Positions 1-8,415 of a stretch of DNA of 64,000 nucleotides are shown one piece after another. The translations under genes were made by a program, and so were the position numbers. The stretch's first letter is position 1; every line of letters begins with the position of its first letter. The notes beneath the pieces are model-generated. The model searched no databases. It was not told where the DNA came from and saw only the letters and a program-made list of their open reading frames with translations. Location of the stretch: NCBI GenBank assembly GCA_964492715.1, contig CAZBLK010000010.1:40145-104144 (forward strand). The letters are read 5' to 3'. This stretch comes from CAZBLK01 sp964492715 (GTDB lineage: Bacteria > Bacillota > Clostridia > Lachnospirales > WRBF01).

Positions 1-7
1 CAGAAAC

Positions 8-1999
8 ATGCGAATTAGAAGCAAGTTACTAGCAGGCTTTCTAATAATGGCAATTCTTTCAGTTTTATCAGTTGTTATTGCCTACACCACCATTGTTAAA
101 ATGGACACAAAAACAAACTTCATTTATTCAAATGTAGTGGAGCCGCTTGCTGTCCTTGCCAATTTGTCAAAGACGTTTCAGCGTGAGCGTGTTGAAATAA
201 GAAACGTCATTTTAAACAGTGACGAGCCAGAATTGCTTCAAGAGTCCAAGTCTAGGCTTGATGCCCAACATCAACAAATTAATGTTCTGGTTGAAAAAAT
301 GAAGCCAATACTTGTAACAGACTATAGCAAAGAGCTTATGACTAGATTTGTCGAGTGTCAAGATACAATAATCAAAAACACTCCAAAATTGTTTGAGCTT
401 GCAAGTAACAGTAAAGACGAAGCGTATATATTTTTAAAGAACGAGTTGTCAGTTTACGCTGCAGAAGCTGACAAAGCACTTGACGAGTTAATAGAATTAG
501 GCGTTACAAAAGGTTCAAATACGTCAGACGACATTACGAAAGATGCATCAAGCGCAAAAACTGCAATGATTATTACTATAGCTATTACAATTTCTCTTTC
601 ACTACTTTTGGGCTTGTTTATTTCTGGCACTATGAGTAAGTCTGTTTACAATTTAATGGAGCTTATGAACAGGGCAAAAAACGGCGACCTTACAGTAATT
701 GGAAACGATACATCATCAGATGAAATTGGGCAGCTTACACTTGCCTTAAATGAGTTTATTGGAAAAATATGCAATGTAGTTACACAAATTCTTGATACAA
801 CGGTAGACTTGAGAAAATCCAGCGACAACATGCTTAGCGTTTCTGAAACTTTGTCGGAAAACAGCGAAAGCACAAATATGAAAACAAGTATTTTAAGTTC
901 GTCTGTTGAAGAAATTTCAGCAGGAATGACAGGCTCTGCAAACATGCTTTCGTCTACAAGCTCTAACATAAGCATCATTGCTTCGGCTGTTGAAAGCATA
1001 AGCAGCAACATAAGAAGTTTTGCTTCTGCTTCTGAACAAACTTCAATTAGTGTTCAGCAAGCAACAGGGCTTGTTTCAAACATTACCCACAGCATAGTTA
1101 CAGTTTCTCGTTCGGCAGCAGACGTTTCATCTTCTGTAGAAAACGTAGTTACTTCTGTTAAGGAAATTGACCTTTCGCTTAACGAAGTTAGCAAAAATTG
1201 CGAGTCTTCAATGCAAATTATGGTTGACGCCGGAATTAAAGCAAAAGAAACAAACGAAATTATTGCAAGGCTTAACACTTCATCAAAGCAAATTGGTAAA
1301 ATTGTAAGCGTAATTAACGACATTGCAGACCAAACAAACATGCTTGCGCTTAACGCTGCTATAGAAGCGGCTGGCGCTGGCGAAGCAGGAAAAGGCTTTG
1401 CTGTCGTTGCAAACGAAGTTAAAGAGCTTGCAAAGCAAACAGCAGAAGCAACCGAGGAAATTTCTGGGCAAATTGAAAGTATGCAAGACAGCATGTCTGC
1501 GGCAATCGAAGCTGTTAGCGACATAACAAGCGTAATTTCTGAAATGACAACGATAACTAATAGAATTGCTTCTTCAGTAACAGAACAGTCCGCTACAACA
1601 GGAGACATTTCAAAGGCTGCTGTAAATGCTGCTGAAAAGGTTCATCAAATTACAAAAGAAATTAGCGAAGTTTCTTCAAATGCGACAGACGTTACACGAA
1701 ATGTTGAAGAGTCTTCAAAAGGCGTGCGTGAAATGGCTAAGTCGTCGGCAGAGCTTGCAAAAGCTTCAGACGATGTAGCTATGAACTCGGAAAGGGCAGC
1801 AGTTAGCGTTTCCGAAGTTTCAAGAACGACTGGTGAAATTTCAAGAGGTGTTGTTGATATTTCACGCAACATACAAGAAATTTACAACTCAACTAATGAG
1901 GTTGCAACTGGAGCAGAGGTTACAACCGCTTCTGCAAAACGGCTTGCCGAGGTTGCAAAAACTTTGGAAACTATTGTTTCTCAATTTAAAACTTTATAA
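8..1999 (+). CDS. Methyl-accepting chemotaxis protein
   Basis: Transmembrane chemoreceptor that passes ligand signals to CheA/CheW. An N-terminal membrane segment (about residues 8-28) is followed by a helical periplasmic-side sensor resembling 4HB_MCP, a second membrane segment (about 187-209), a HAMP domain with the usual DEIGQL motif, and a long coiled-coil signalling domain whose tip reads ALNAAIEAAGAGEAGKGF. The tip normally has EAARAGE; here the arginine is glycine. That position corresponds to a trimer-contact residue of E. coli Tsr (recalled from the family literature). Seven bases precede the ATG in the window, so the ribosome site is not fully visible, but the N-terminus MRIRSKLLAGF is typical for the family. 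It lies just upstream of cheB, consistent with a chemotaxis locus. Ligand unknown. Confidence 0.93.
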   Translation: MRIRSKLLAGFLIMAILSVLSVVIAYTTIVKMDTKTNFIYSNVVEPLAVLANLSKTFQRERVEIRNVILNSDEPELLQESKSRLDAQHQQINVLVEKMKPILVTDYSKELMTRFVECQDTIIKNTPKLFELASNSKDEAYIFLKNELSVYAAEADKALDELIELGVTKGSNTSDDITKDASSAKTAMIITIAITISLSLLLGLFISGTMSKSVYNLMELMNRAKNGDLTVIGNDTSSDEIGQLTLALNEFIGKICNVVTQILDTTVDLRKSSDNMLSVSETLSENSESTNMKTSILSSSVEEISAGMTGSANMLSSTSSNISIIASAVESISSNIRSFASASEQTSISVQQATGLVSNITHSIVTVSRSAADVSSSVENVVTSVKEIDLSLNEVSKNCESSMQIMVDAGIKAKETNEIIARLNTSSKQIGKIVSVINDIADQTNMLALNAAIEAAGAGEAGKGFAVVANEVKELAKQTAEATEEISGQIESMQDSMSAAIEAVSDITSVISEMTTITNRIASSVTEQSATTGDISKAAVNAAEKVHQITKEISEVSSNATDVTRNVEESSKGVREMAKSSAELAKASDDVAMNSERAAVSVSEVSRTTGEISRGVVDISRNIQEIYNSTNEVATGAEVTTASAKRLAEVAKTLETIVSQFKTL

Positions 2000-2121
2000 G
2001 TGTTATCTGCGTTAGGTGTGAATTTGAAAACATTAATACATTTTGAAATATAGAGATTTTAAAAGGAAAAGCACCTTTTAAAATTTCCTCCTTTACGTAG
2101 AATAGACAGTGGGTGGTTATC

Positions 2122-3195
2122 TTGAACATACTAATTATAGACGATTCAATATTATACAAAAAAATATTTAGGGCTGCACTTGCAGATGTTTGCAGTGAAG
2201 CTCGAGTTCATGATGCCTCCTGTTCTGATTCTGCTTTTTCTTTAATTGAGTCTGAAGAATACGGCTTAATTTTACTTGACATTGTAATGAACACAGAAAA
2301 AAGCTTTGGGCTTTTGAAAAAAATTGCAACAAGCTTTCCAGAGCTGCCTGTTGTTGTTCTTTCAAGCCCATTGAGCAAAAAATGGTCTGACACAGTAAAC
2401 GCCATGAACATGGGCGCCGCAGATTTTATTATTAAGCCGCTTGACGAAAGCTATTCAACAAACCTTGAGGGCATTAGAGGAAGAATTAAAACAATTTTGC
2501 CTCAGCTACAGCAAAAATATAAAATGCTCAAAGGAGCTTTGGACGAATCCAAAAGGGCTGCGGCAAAGCGCCCTGTTTGCAAAACAAACGCAACAAAGCT
2601 TAGTGGTGTTGACATTGTTGTTATTGCTGCTTCAACGGGTGGACCTCGTGCGCTTGAACTTTTGGTTTCAAAATTGCCAAAAGACTTCAACACGCCAACG
2701 CTTATTGTTCAGCACATGCCGCCGCATTTTACTGCAATTTTGGCTGAAAGCATTGACAAAAAAACGCATTTGCAAGTTTTGGAAGGTGACAACGGCGAAA
2801 TTGTTCAAAACAACAAGGTGATAATTGCCCCTGGGGGAATTCACATGACTGTTGCGGAAGGCTTTGTTAAAAGCAAAGTTGTTCGGCTTAAAGACAGTGA
2901 GTCTGTAAACGGTGTGCGGCCTTCTGCCGACGTTTTGTTTGAGTCGGTTGCAAAGGTTTACAGTGGTGCAAGGGTTTTGGCTGTTGTAATGACAGGCATG
3001 GGTTGCGATGGGGCTAAAGGAGTTTCCGAGCTTAAAAACAGTTGTAAGTGCTACTGCCTTGCACAAAGTGAGGAGTCGTGCACTGTTTACGGAATGTCCA
3101 GAGTTATTGTTGAGCGTAATCTTTATGACGAAATTGTCGATTTAGAAAGTTTAGCTGAAAGAATTAGTTATATAACTAAAAACGGCACAGGATAA
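2122..3195 (+). CDS. cheB: Chemotaxis protein-glutamate methylesterase CheB
   Basis: Demethylates (and deamidates) chemoreceptor glutamates to reset adaptation. An N-terminal receiver domain (about residues 1-120) has the acidic pair after ILII, the phospho-acceptor Asp53 in LLDIV, and lysine in IIKPLD. The C-terminal esterase domain has the catalytic triad Ser171 (AASTGGPRALE), His198 (VQHMPPHF) and Asp296 (TGMGCDGAKG). I prefer the TTG at 2122 because a GGGTGG ribosome site (2111-2116) lies 5 nt upstream and the protein then begins MNILIIDDS; a GTG at 2113 would add three residues and overlap that site. It stands between the receptor and cheR but is separated from cheR by a 340-bp gap that carries a hairpin element. 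Confidence 0.95.
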   Translation: MNILIIDDSILYKKIFRAALADVCSEARVHDASCSDSAFSLIESEEYGLILLDIVMNTEKSFGLLKKIATSFPELPVVVLSSPLSKKWSDTVNAMNMGAADFIIKPLDESYSTNLEGIRGRIKTILPQLQQKYKMLKGALDESKRAAAKRPVCKTNATKLSGVDIVVIAASTGGPRALELLVSKLPKDFNTPTLIVQHMPPHFTAILAESIDKKTHLQVLEGDNGEIVQNNKVIIAPGGIHMTVAEGFVKSKVVRLKDSESVNGVRPSADVLFESVAKVYSGARVLAVVMTGMGCDGAKGVSELKNSCKCYCLAQSEESCTVYGMSRVIVERNLYDEIVDLESLAERISYITKNGTG

Positions 3196-3201
3196 TTGAA
3201 C

Positions 3202-3342
3202 TTAGAGCTTGTCAATAGCAATTCCAGAAAATAACGATAGAAGCGAAGCATTTTCACAAACGTTTCAACGTGAAAATATGCTGAAGCTTCTGGAGATTAT
3301 TTTCGGAATTGCTGTATAAAGAGAATTTAAGGATAAGCTCTA
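3202..3342. repeat. Nested palindromic element (TTAGAGCTT...AAGCTCTA ends)
   Basis: The cheB-cheR gap folds into a nested hairpin. Outer arms are TTAGAGCTTGTC and GGATAAGCTCTA. Next come ATAGCAATTCC plus AGAAAATAA (3215-3234) against TTATTTTCGGAATTGCTGTAT (3297-3317). The inner stem pairs GAAGC and CATTTTCAC with GTGAAAAT and GCTTC. The ends match those of the element at 30113-30253. There is no coding potential. It is probably a non-autonomous mobile or REP-like element, and it may also end the cheB transcript. Confidence 0.7.
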
Positions 3343-3473
3343 TTATAAGTGCAAATATATAACTCAATAGATTTTAAAAACTTTACATTTAAAAATTTTA
3401 TGTGAAATGTATAGCGCATTTTAAATTTTAATGTTATAATAAAATGAACATTAATTATGCGCTAAACGGCTAA

Positions 3474-3497
3474 ATTGTTAATATATTTATTAACAAT
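3474..3497. promoter_or_regulatory. Perfect AT-rich palindrome upstream of cheR
   Basis: ATTGTTAATA and TATTAACAAT are perfect 10-bp arms around a 4-bp centre, ending about 40 bp before the cheR start. A possible -10 box (TATAAT, near 3435) lies upstream. The position suits an operator or a small 5' UTR hairpin. The binding protein is unknown. Confidence 0.4.
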
Positions 3498-3537
3498 TAG
3501 TATCCTTGCTGTCTGACAGATTAGGAGATGAATATTG

Positions 3538-4413
3538 ATGACGCCTAGCCAGGGAAATGTGCCAAGCTTGTCTGACTTTGAGTTCAAGCTTTTTGAAAAG
3601 TTTATTAGCGATAGAACAGGGATTATAATTTCTCGTGACAAAGCCTATTTAATTGAAACAAGACTTTCTCGTTTTTTAAGCGAGTTTGGCGTTTTGTCGT
3701 TTAACGAGCTTTACTATAAGCTTGCGAAATCGGGCGACACAGAGCTTTCTGAGCGTGTGATTGATGCTATTACTACAAATGAAACACTTTGGTTTAGAGA
3801 TGAATACCCTTGGAGGGTTTTAGAAAATATCCTCATGCCTTCTTTCATTGAAAAGCTAAGAAATAGGGAAGTAAAGAAAATTAGAATTTGGAGTGCGGCG
3901 GCATCAACTGGGCAAGAAGCTTATTCTACCGCAATGTGCATCTCTGAATATTTAGAAAAAAATGGAATTACAGATATAAGTGCAGATTCTTTTGAAATTT
4001 TTTCAACAGATATTTCAAAAACTGTTCTTTCAATAGCCGAAAGAGGGCGTTACGACTCAATTTCTATTATGCGAGGTATGCTTCCCGGCTACAAAGAAAA
4101 ATATTTTGACCAAACTGGAAACGTATATGTGCTGAAAGATAAAATTAAGCAAATGGTTAATTTTAGGCATTTTAACCTTAAAAACAGTTACTTTACATTA
4201 GGTCAGTTTGACCTTGTTTTTACGAGATACGTTCTTTTGTATTTTTCTGATGCTTTAAAGCAGGACATTGTAAACCGCATGTATGACACAATGAAGGACA
4301 ATGCGGTTTTATTTATAGGTACAACTGAAATTGATGATGTGCTAAAGGAAAAGTTCCAAAGGGAAACCTATGGAAATAATCTATACTATAAAAAGGTAGG
4401 CGGTGCTTTATGA
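3538..4413 (+). CDS. cheR: Chemotaxis glutamate O-methyltransferase CheR
   Basis: Methylates receptor glutamates with S-adenosylmethionine, opposing CheB. The N-terminal all-helical CheR_N domain covers about residues 10-65. It is followed by a Rossmann methyltransferase domain with the SAM motif IRIWSAAASTGQEAYS and the family block FDLVFTRYVLLYF (usually CRNVLIYF). A conserved TTNETLWFRD segment lies near residue 80. The start could be the TTG at 3535 or the ATG at 3538; both are served by AGGAG at 3523-3527. The stop overlaps the next gene by 4 nt (ATGA), so translation of cheR and the receiver gene is probably coupled. Confidence 0.94.
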   Translation: MTPSQGNVPSLSDFEFKLFEKFISDRTGIIISRDKAYLIETRLSRFLSEFGVLSFNELYYKLAKSGDTELSERVIDAITTNETLWFRDEYPWRVLENILMPSFIEKLRNREVKKIRIWSAAASTGQEAYSTAMCISEYLEKNGITDISADSFEIFSTDISKTVLSIAERGRYDSISIMRGMLPGYKEKYFDQTGNVYVLKDKIKQMVNFRHFNLKNSYFTLGQFDLVFTRYVLLYFSDALKQDIVNRMYDTMKDNAVLFIGTTEIDDVLKEKFQRETYGNNLYYKKVGGAL

Positions 4414-4790
4414 AAATACTGACAGTTGACGATTCATCAGTTGTAAGAAAAATTATTCGTGCTGCAACAGAAGTTTTGAACATTGAAGTAGATGAAGCAG
4501 AGGACGGCTATGAAACGTTTGACAAGCTTAAAGCGCTTGGCGGAAAAGTTGACCTCATACTTCTCGACTGGAACATGCCTGGGCTTGACGGCTTTGAAGT
4601 TTTAAAAAGGCTTAAATCAGACGCTGTTTATAAAAACATACCTGTTATGATGGTAACAACCGAGGCGCAAAAGGAAAACATTGTTGCTGCCATCAAAGCT
4701 GGCGCAATAAATTACTTAACAAAGCCATTTACAGTTGAGGAGCTTACCGAAAAAATTATGGAATGTATTGGTAGGGGGAGTGTCAGATGA
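4410..4790 (+). CDS. cheY: CheY-like response regulator (first copy)
   Basis: A single receiver domain of 126 residues with no output domain, as in CheY, which carries the phosphoryl group from CheA to the flagellar switch. It has the acidic pair in TVDDSS, the phospho-acceptor Asp in LLDWNMPG, Thr in MVTTEA and Lys in LTKPFT. It overlaps cheR by 4 nt and the downstream CheX-like gene by 4 nt, so cheR, cheY and cheX look like one translationally coupled set. A second stand-alone receiver lies 0.5 kb downstream. Which one contacts the motor cannot be told from sequence. Confidence 0.92.
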   Translation: MKILTVDDSSVVRKIIRAATEVLNIEVDEAEDGYETFDKLKALGGKVDLILLDWNMPGLDGFEVLKRLKSDAVYKNIPVMMVTTEAQKENIVAAIKAGAINYLTKPFTVEELTEKIMECIGRGSVR

Positions 4791-5263
4791 AAAAAGAAAA
4801 TGTCTGCTACAAAGAGCTTGAAACCGTTTTTACAGACGTACTAATTAAAGTTGTAAGGACAATTTCTGGCTTTGAGCTTACAAAGGTTGTTCCTATAGAA
4901 AGCACAAGCAAGTTTTTGTGCAACCACATTGTTTCGCAAATGATGCTTATTGGTGAGGCTAGCTGTATGCTTATGGTTGACACCGACATTGACTCGGCAA
5001 AACTTATTACAGCACACATGACAGGTATTCCGACAGAACAGCTTTCAGACACAGATATATATGATGGTATGGCGGAAATTGTCAATGTTCTTGCTGGAAA
5101 TGCTAAAGTTGAGGCAAGGGAATTTAATGCTTTTGAGCTTAGCTCCCCATACACTATAGTATCAGATAATTTATCTGTTTTTATTAAACGCAGCGTTAAA
5201 ACTTCTTGCATCAATTTTTCAGGAAGCAACATTTCGCTGACTATGAGGCTTCTGTACCTATAG
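4787..5263 (+). CDS. CheX-like CheY-P phosphatase (first copy)
   Basis: CheX/CheC-family phosphatases dephosphorylate CheY-P. Here the signature is DGMAEIVNVLAG, which carries the E-x-x-N pair (Glu in AEIVN, Asn three residues on) that inserts into the CheY-P active site, followed by the family glycine. The length of 158 residues fits single-motif CheX. The N-terminal half is divergent from the second copy at 5680. It overlaps the preceding cheY by 4 nt and is followed 17 nt later by another receiver gene, so the two proteins are probably made in stoichiometric pairs. Confidence 0.8.
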   Translation: MKKENVCYKELETVFTDVLIKVVRTISGFELTKVVPIESTSKFLCNHIVSQMMLIGEASCMLMVDTDIDSAKLITAHMTGIPTEQLSDTDIYDGMAEIVNVLAGNAKVEAREFNAFELSSPYTIVSDNLSVFIKRSVKTSCINFSGSNISLTMRLLYL

Positions 5264-5280
5264 GAGGGAGTGTTCATATT

Positions 5281-5643
5281 ATGAGCAGAAAGGTGCTTAT
5301 AGTAGATGACTCTGCAATTATCCACAAGCTGCTTAGGAAGGTTATTGAATCTATAGGCTTTGAGGTGTGCGGCGACGCTAAAAACGGCGCTGAGGGTGTG
5401 GAAATGTACCGCACCTTGAAGCCCGATTTGGTTTTCATGGACGCAACAATGCCTGTTTTAGACGGGTTAGAGGCAACTAAGCAAATTAAAGCATTAGATA
5501 GCAGTGCACACATTATTATGCTTACAGCCATGGGTGACGATGAATTTTCTGATGAAGCTTTGGAAGCAGGAGTCGAACAGTTTTTAAAAAAACCATTTGA
5601 TGATTATAAAATTGTTAATGCCATATCAAAGATTTTGTTCTAA
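5281..5643 (+). CDS. CheY-like response regulator (second copy)
   Basis: A stand-alone receiver of 120 residues. It has the acidic pair in IVDDSA, the phospho-acceptor Asp in VFMDATMPV, Thr in MLTAMG and Lys in FLKKPF. The ATG at 5281 is chosen over upstream in-frame codons because it follows AGGAGGG (5262-5268) and begins right at the receiver fold. Similar small receivers occur beside CheX in other clostridial chemotaxis loci. It may be the main CheY or a phosphate sink for the other copy. Confidence 0.9.
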   Translation: MSRKVLIVDDSAIIHKLLRKVIESIGFEVCGDAKNGAEGVEMYRTLKPDLVFMDATMPVLDGLEATKQIKALDSSAHIIMLTAMGDDEFSDEALEAGVEQFLKKPFDDYKIVNAISKILF

Positions 5644-5679
5644 ACTGTTTTTAATTATAAGGAAGCAGGGCGGTTAAAC

Positions 5680-6159
5680 ATGTACGAAGCGCTTGTCGAC
5701 ATTTTTATCAAAAGCACAACAGATATGTTTGAAGAAATGACTAAAATCAATATATCCGACGTTAGCGAGCCTGTTCTTAACAGCTCAAACACCCTTTCAC
5801 TGGGCGTTACATCTATCGTTACATTTGCAGGGCTTATAAAAGGGCGTGTAATTCTTGATGCACAGCAAAACCTTGTTATGAAAATGGTGGAAGCGATGCT
5901 TAAAGACGACAGCATTCCCGAGGACGAAAAGCCAGCTGTTGGCGGTATTGCGGAAATAAACAACGTTATTACAGGCGACGCCGTAACAAACATTAACAAC
6001 ATGTACAAACTAAAGCTAAGGCTTGCACCGCCGAACGTTTTAATTGGAAGGCACGTGCTTTCCAAGTCAGACATGGACTCGTACACAATTACGTTTAATA
6101 CGGAGTATGGCAAGTTCAGAATGGACGTAGGCTTTGAGGGTCGTTTTGTGGCTTCATAG
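5680..6159 (+). CDS. cheX: CheX-family chemotaxis phosphatase (second copy)
   Basis: At 159 residues this is the more canonical CheX of the two copies. The signature GGIAEINNVITGDA (about residues 87-100) contains the catalytic Glu and Asn spaced E-x-x-N and the glycine that follows. Upstream strands (SLGVTSIVTFAGLIKGRVIL) and the C-terminal FRMDVGFEGRF match the CheX/SpeC-like fold. It follows the second receiver gene by 36 nt, with AAGGAAG as a ribosome site. It probably removes phosphate from one or both receivers encoded just upstream. Confidence 0.86.
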   Translation: MYEALVDIFIKSTTDMFEEMTKINISDVSEPVLNSSNTLSLGVTSIVTFAGLIKGRVILDAQQNLVMKMVEAMLKDDSIPEDEKPAVGGIAEINNVITGDAVTNINNMYKLKLRLAPPNVLIGRHVLSKSDMDSYTITFNTEYGKFRMDVGFEGRFVAS

Positions 6160-6192
6160 TGTATTCTTTTTTTGACGTTGAGGGGTTTTAAC

Positions 6193-6999
6193 ATGTATAA
6201 GCTTTTGGTGCTGGACTTGGACGGCACTACACTGAACGATAATTCTTCTATAGTTTTATCAAATGTTCAATATGCACAAAAAATAGTAGATGCTGGGGTA
6301 AAAGTTTGTTTATGCTCTGGCAGGTCTTACGTTTCTTTACAAAAGTATGAAAGTATGCTTTCACTTGATGTTTGTGGAAATTATGGCATTGGCTTTAACG
6401 GCGGAATGGTTTACAGGGCAGACACAAGGGAAGTTTTGCGTGATGTACGCCTTGAAAACAGCTTGGCACTTGAAATAATTAACGAGTTGAAAAAGTTTGA
6501 TGTTCCAATTTTGGCTTATGACGGCGAGACGTTATTGGCAGAAAGTTTGGACGGCGTTCCAGCGGCATATGCCGCTTTGAGCGGGCTAAACATTTTAAAG
6601 GTAGAAAACTTTAACGAACGCAAACACGATTTTTCTAAAATAATTGTTAGATGCGAATATGAAACGCTAGTAAGCGTTAATAAATATATGAAGGATTTTG
6701 TGGCAAACCGTTGCAACATCTTTTTTTCAGCACACAATTTGCTTGAGTTTACAGGCTTTGGTGCTACAAAAGGTGAAGCCTTGGTTTTTTTGGCTGAACA
6801 TTTAAACATTCCTATTTCACAAACAATTGCTGTAGGCGACAATGCTAACGATGTTTCTATGGTTACAAAAGCTGGGCTTGGCGTTGCAGTAAAAAACGCA
6901 GTAGAAGAATTAAAGGCTTGTGCAAATTATGTTACAAAGGCTGCAAACAACGATGGCGTTTTAAAAGAAATTTATGAAACGTTCGTTGCTAAAGTGTAG
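6193..6999 (+). CDS. HAD-superfamily Cof-type phosphatase
   Basis: Cof-type (class IIB) haloacid-dehalogenase phosphatase, typically acting on small sugar phosphates or cofactor intermediates. The nucleophile motif LVLDLDGTTLND is at the N-terminus, the serine motif is in LCSGRSY, and the acidic C-terminal motif AVGDNANDVSM is present. The cap between them is of the C2B size. The ATG at 6193 follows TGAGGGG (6178-6184). An upstream in-frame start would only add unrelated residues. It is 33 nt downstream of cheX on the same strand but has no evident chemotaxis role. Substrate unknown. Confidence 0.9.
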   Translation: MYKLLVLDLDGTTLNDNSSIVLSNVQYAQKIVDAGVKVCLCSGRSYVSLQKYESMLSLDVCGNYGIGFNGGMVYRADTREVLRDVRLENSLALEIINELKKFDVPILAYDGETLLAESLDGVPAAYAALSGLNILKVENFNERKHDFSKIIVRCEYETLVSVNKYMKDFVANRCNIFFSAHNLLEFTGFGATKGEALVFLAEHLNIPISQTIAVGDNANDVSMVTKAGLGVAVKNAVEELKACANYVTKAANNDGVLKEIYETFVAKV

Positions 7000-7072
7000 C
7001 CTTGTTTTTGTGTTGTAAAGCGCAGGCTTATGCAACAATATTAAAAAATTGGAAATGCTAAAATTAAAGTTT

Positions 7073-7124
7073 GTCCGCTTTTTTAAAAGCGGCGGGGTTT
7101 GGGGCAGCACCCCAAGGTCTTAAA
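7073..7124. repeat. Two-hairpin intergenic repeat (copy 1)
   Basis: Two adjacent hairpins: CCGCTTTTTTAAAAGCGG, then GGGGTTTGGGGCAGCACCCC. The reverse strand of 63951-64000 carries the same element with CCAC...GTGG in the first stem and GGGGCAGAGCCCC in the second. The first stem differs by a compensatory base pair. A half copy lies at 59894-59911. It is a dispersed element that may act as terminator or mRNA stabiliser; here it sits 35 bp before the MFS gene. Confidence 0.65.
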
Positions 7125-7158
7125 ACTAGTTCTTATACCTCGGAGGCAATTCCTAAAT

Positions 7159-8415
7159 ATGTTAAAAAGCTTAACATACGTTAAGTCAAATATTAGTCGG
7201 CTAAACAAACTTGACCCTAATATTTTGCTTTTTATAACTTACGGGCTTGTGGCTGACATGGGCATAAATTTGTATAAGCCTTTTGCAGCAAAGTTTTTGG
7301 AGCGCTTGGGCGGAACACAAGTTGACATTTCGCTTTACAACTCGCTGCCAGGGCTTGCCGCCGCCTTAATTTTAATTCCAAGTGCGGTTTTGTTGTCGAG
7401 GTTTTCCGACAAACGGCTGGTAACATCAGTTCTTTTTTTAATAAGCCGCTTTGTGCTGCTTTTAACAGCTTTTGTTCCCGTGCTGCCCGAGCCTTCTCGG
7501 GCTTTAGCTTTTGTTGTTTTAATGTCTTTAATGAACTTGCCAGAAGCAACGGCGCAGTCGTCTTTTCAAGCAGTTTTGGGCGTTGTTTTCGAGCCAAAGG
7601 TGCGTGCTACGGCAATTTCTTTAAGGGGCAAGTTTGCAAACATTGTTGTGCTTGCAACCACCCTTACTACAGGGCTTATAATTAGCTATTTGCCAAAAAC
7701 AGACAGCCAAAGGCTTTTTTCATACCAGTTGTTTTTTATTGCAGCTTTTTTAATTGGGCTTGTTGAAATTTTTATGTTCCGCAAGTTCAAAGTTCCGCAA
7801 GGCACATCAGCGCCTGCAAAAAGAATTAAGCTTAAATCTGTTTTAGCTGTGCTAAAGAACAAAAAGTTCGCTAGGTTTTTGCTTACTGTAATGGTTTTTC
7901 ATTTTGCTTGGCAAGCAAGCGTTCCGCTTTTTACTATTCATCAAATAATTGGGTTAAAGGCGAACGAAATGTGGCTTGCCATATGCTCGCTTGGAACTTG
8001 TGTAGGCTCGTTTTTAGGTGCTGGATATTGGAGCAGGCTTATAAACAAAAGGGGCAACACGTATGCACTTGTTCTTGCGATAGGTTTTATGGGCATAAGC
8101 ACGCTTTTGTTTGCTTTTTCGCCCACCATTTTTCACATGTCGATTGTTTCTATATTCAGTGGGTTTAGCTTGATAGGTACTACGACAACTTTGTTTAACG
8201 GTCTTTTAGAGGCTTCGCCCGATGAGGACAGAATTTTTTACATTGCAGCGTACAACTCGTTTGCAAACATTATTTTGTTTATAGCTCCGCTTTTTGGTCT
8301 TTTGCTTTTAAATAGCATTGGCGTTTTATACGGTTTGATACTCGTTGGCACAATGCGGCTTGTATCTAGCGGAATTATATATATTTCTATGAAAAAAACT
8401 AAGGAGAGAGATTAA
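7159..8415 (+). CDS. Major facilitator superfamily transporter
   Basis: A polytopic membrane protein of 418 residues with about twelve hydrophobic segments in two halves, separated near the middle by a basic loop (FRKFKVPQGTSAPAKRIKLK). A loop between early helices contains LLSRFSDKRLV, a variant of the MFS loop 2-3 signature. The substrate cannot be read from the sequence; the general architecture is drug-efflux or metabolite type. The ATG at 7159 follows GGAGG (7142-7146). The stop codon overlaps the start of the aminopeptidase gene (TAATG), so the two are translationally coupled. The partner suggests peptide- or amino-acid-linked transport, which is inference only. Confidence 0.85.
   Translation: MLKSLTYVKSNISRLNKLDPNILLFITYGLVADMGINLYKPFAAKFLERLGGTQVDISLYNSLPGLAAALILIPSAVLLSRFSDKRLVTSVLFLISRFVLLLTAFVPVLPEPSRALAFVVLMSLMNLPEATAQSSFQAVLGVVFEPKVRATAISLRGKFANIVVLATTLTTGLIISYLPKTDSQRLFSYQLFFIAAFLIGLVEIFMFRKFKVPQGTSAPAKRIKLKSVLAVLKNKKFARFLLTVMVFHFAWQASVPLFTIHQIIGLKANEMWLAICSLGTCVGSFLGAGYWSRLINKRGNTYALVLAIGFMGISTLLFAFSPTIFHMSIVSIFSGFSLIGTTTTLFNGLLEASPDEDRIFYIAAYNSFANIILFIAPLFGLLLLNSIGVLYGLILVGTMRLVSSGIIYISMKKTKERD

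Noticed and set aside
1054..1608. Minus-strand reading frames inside the first chemoreceptor gene
   Set aside because: Shadows of a helical repeat-rich coding sequence.
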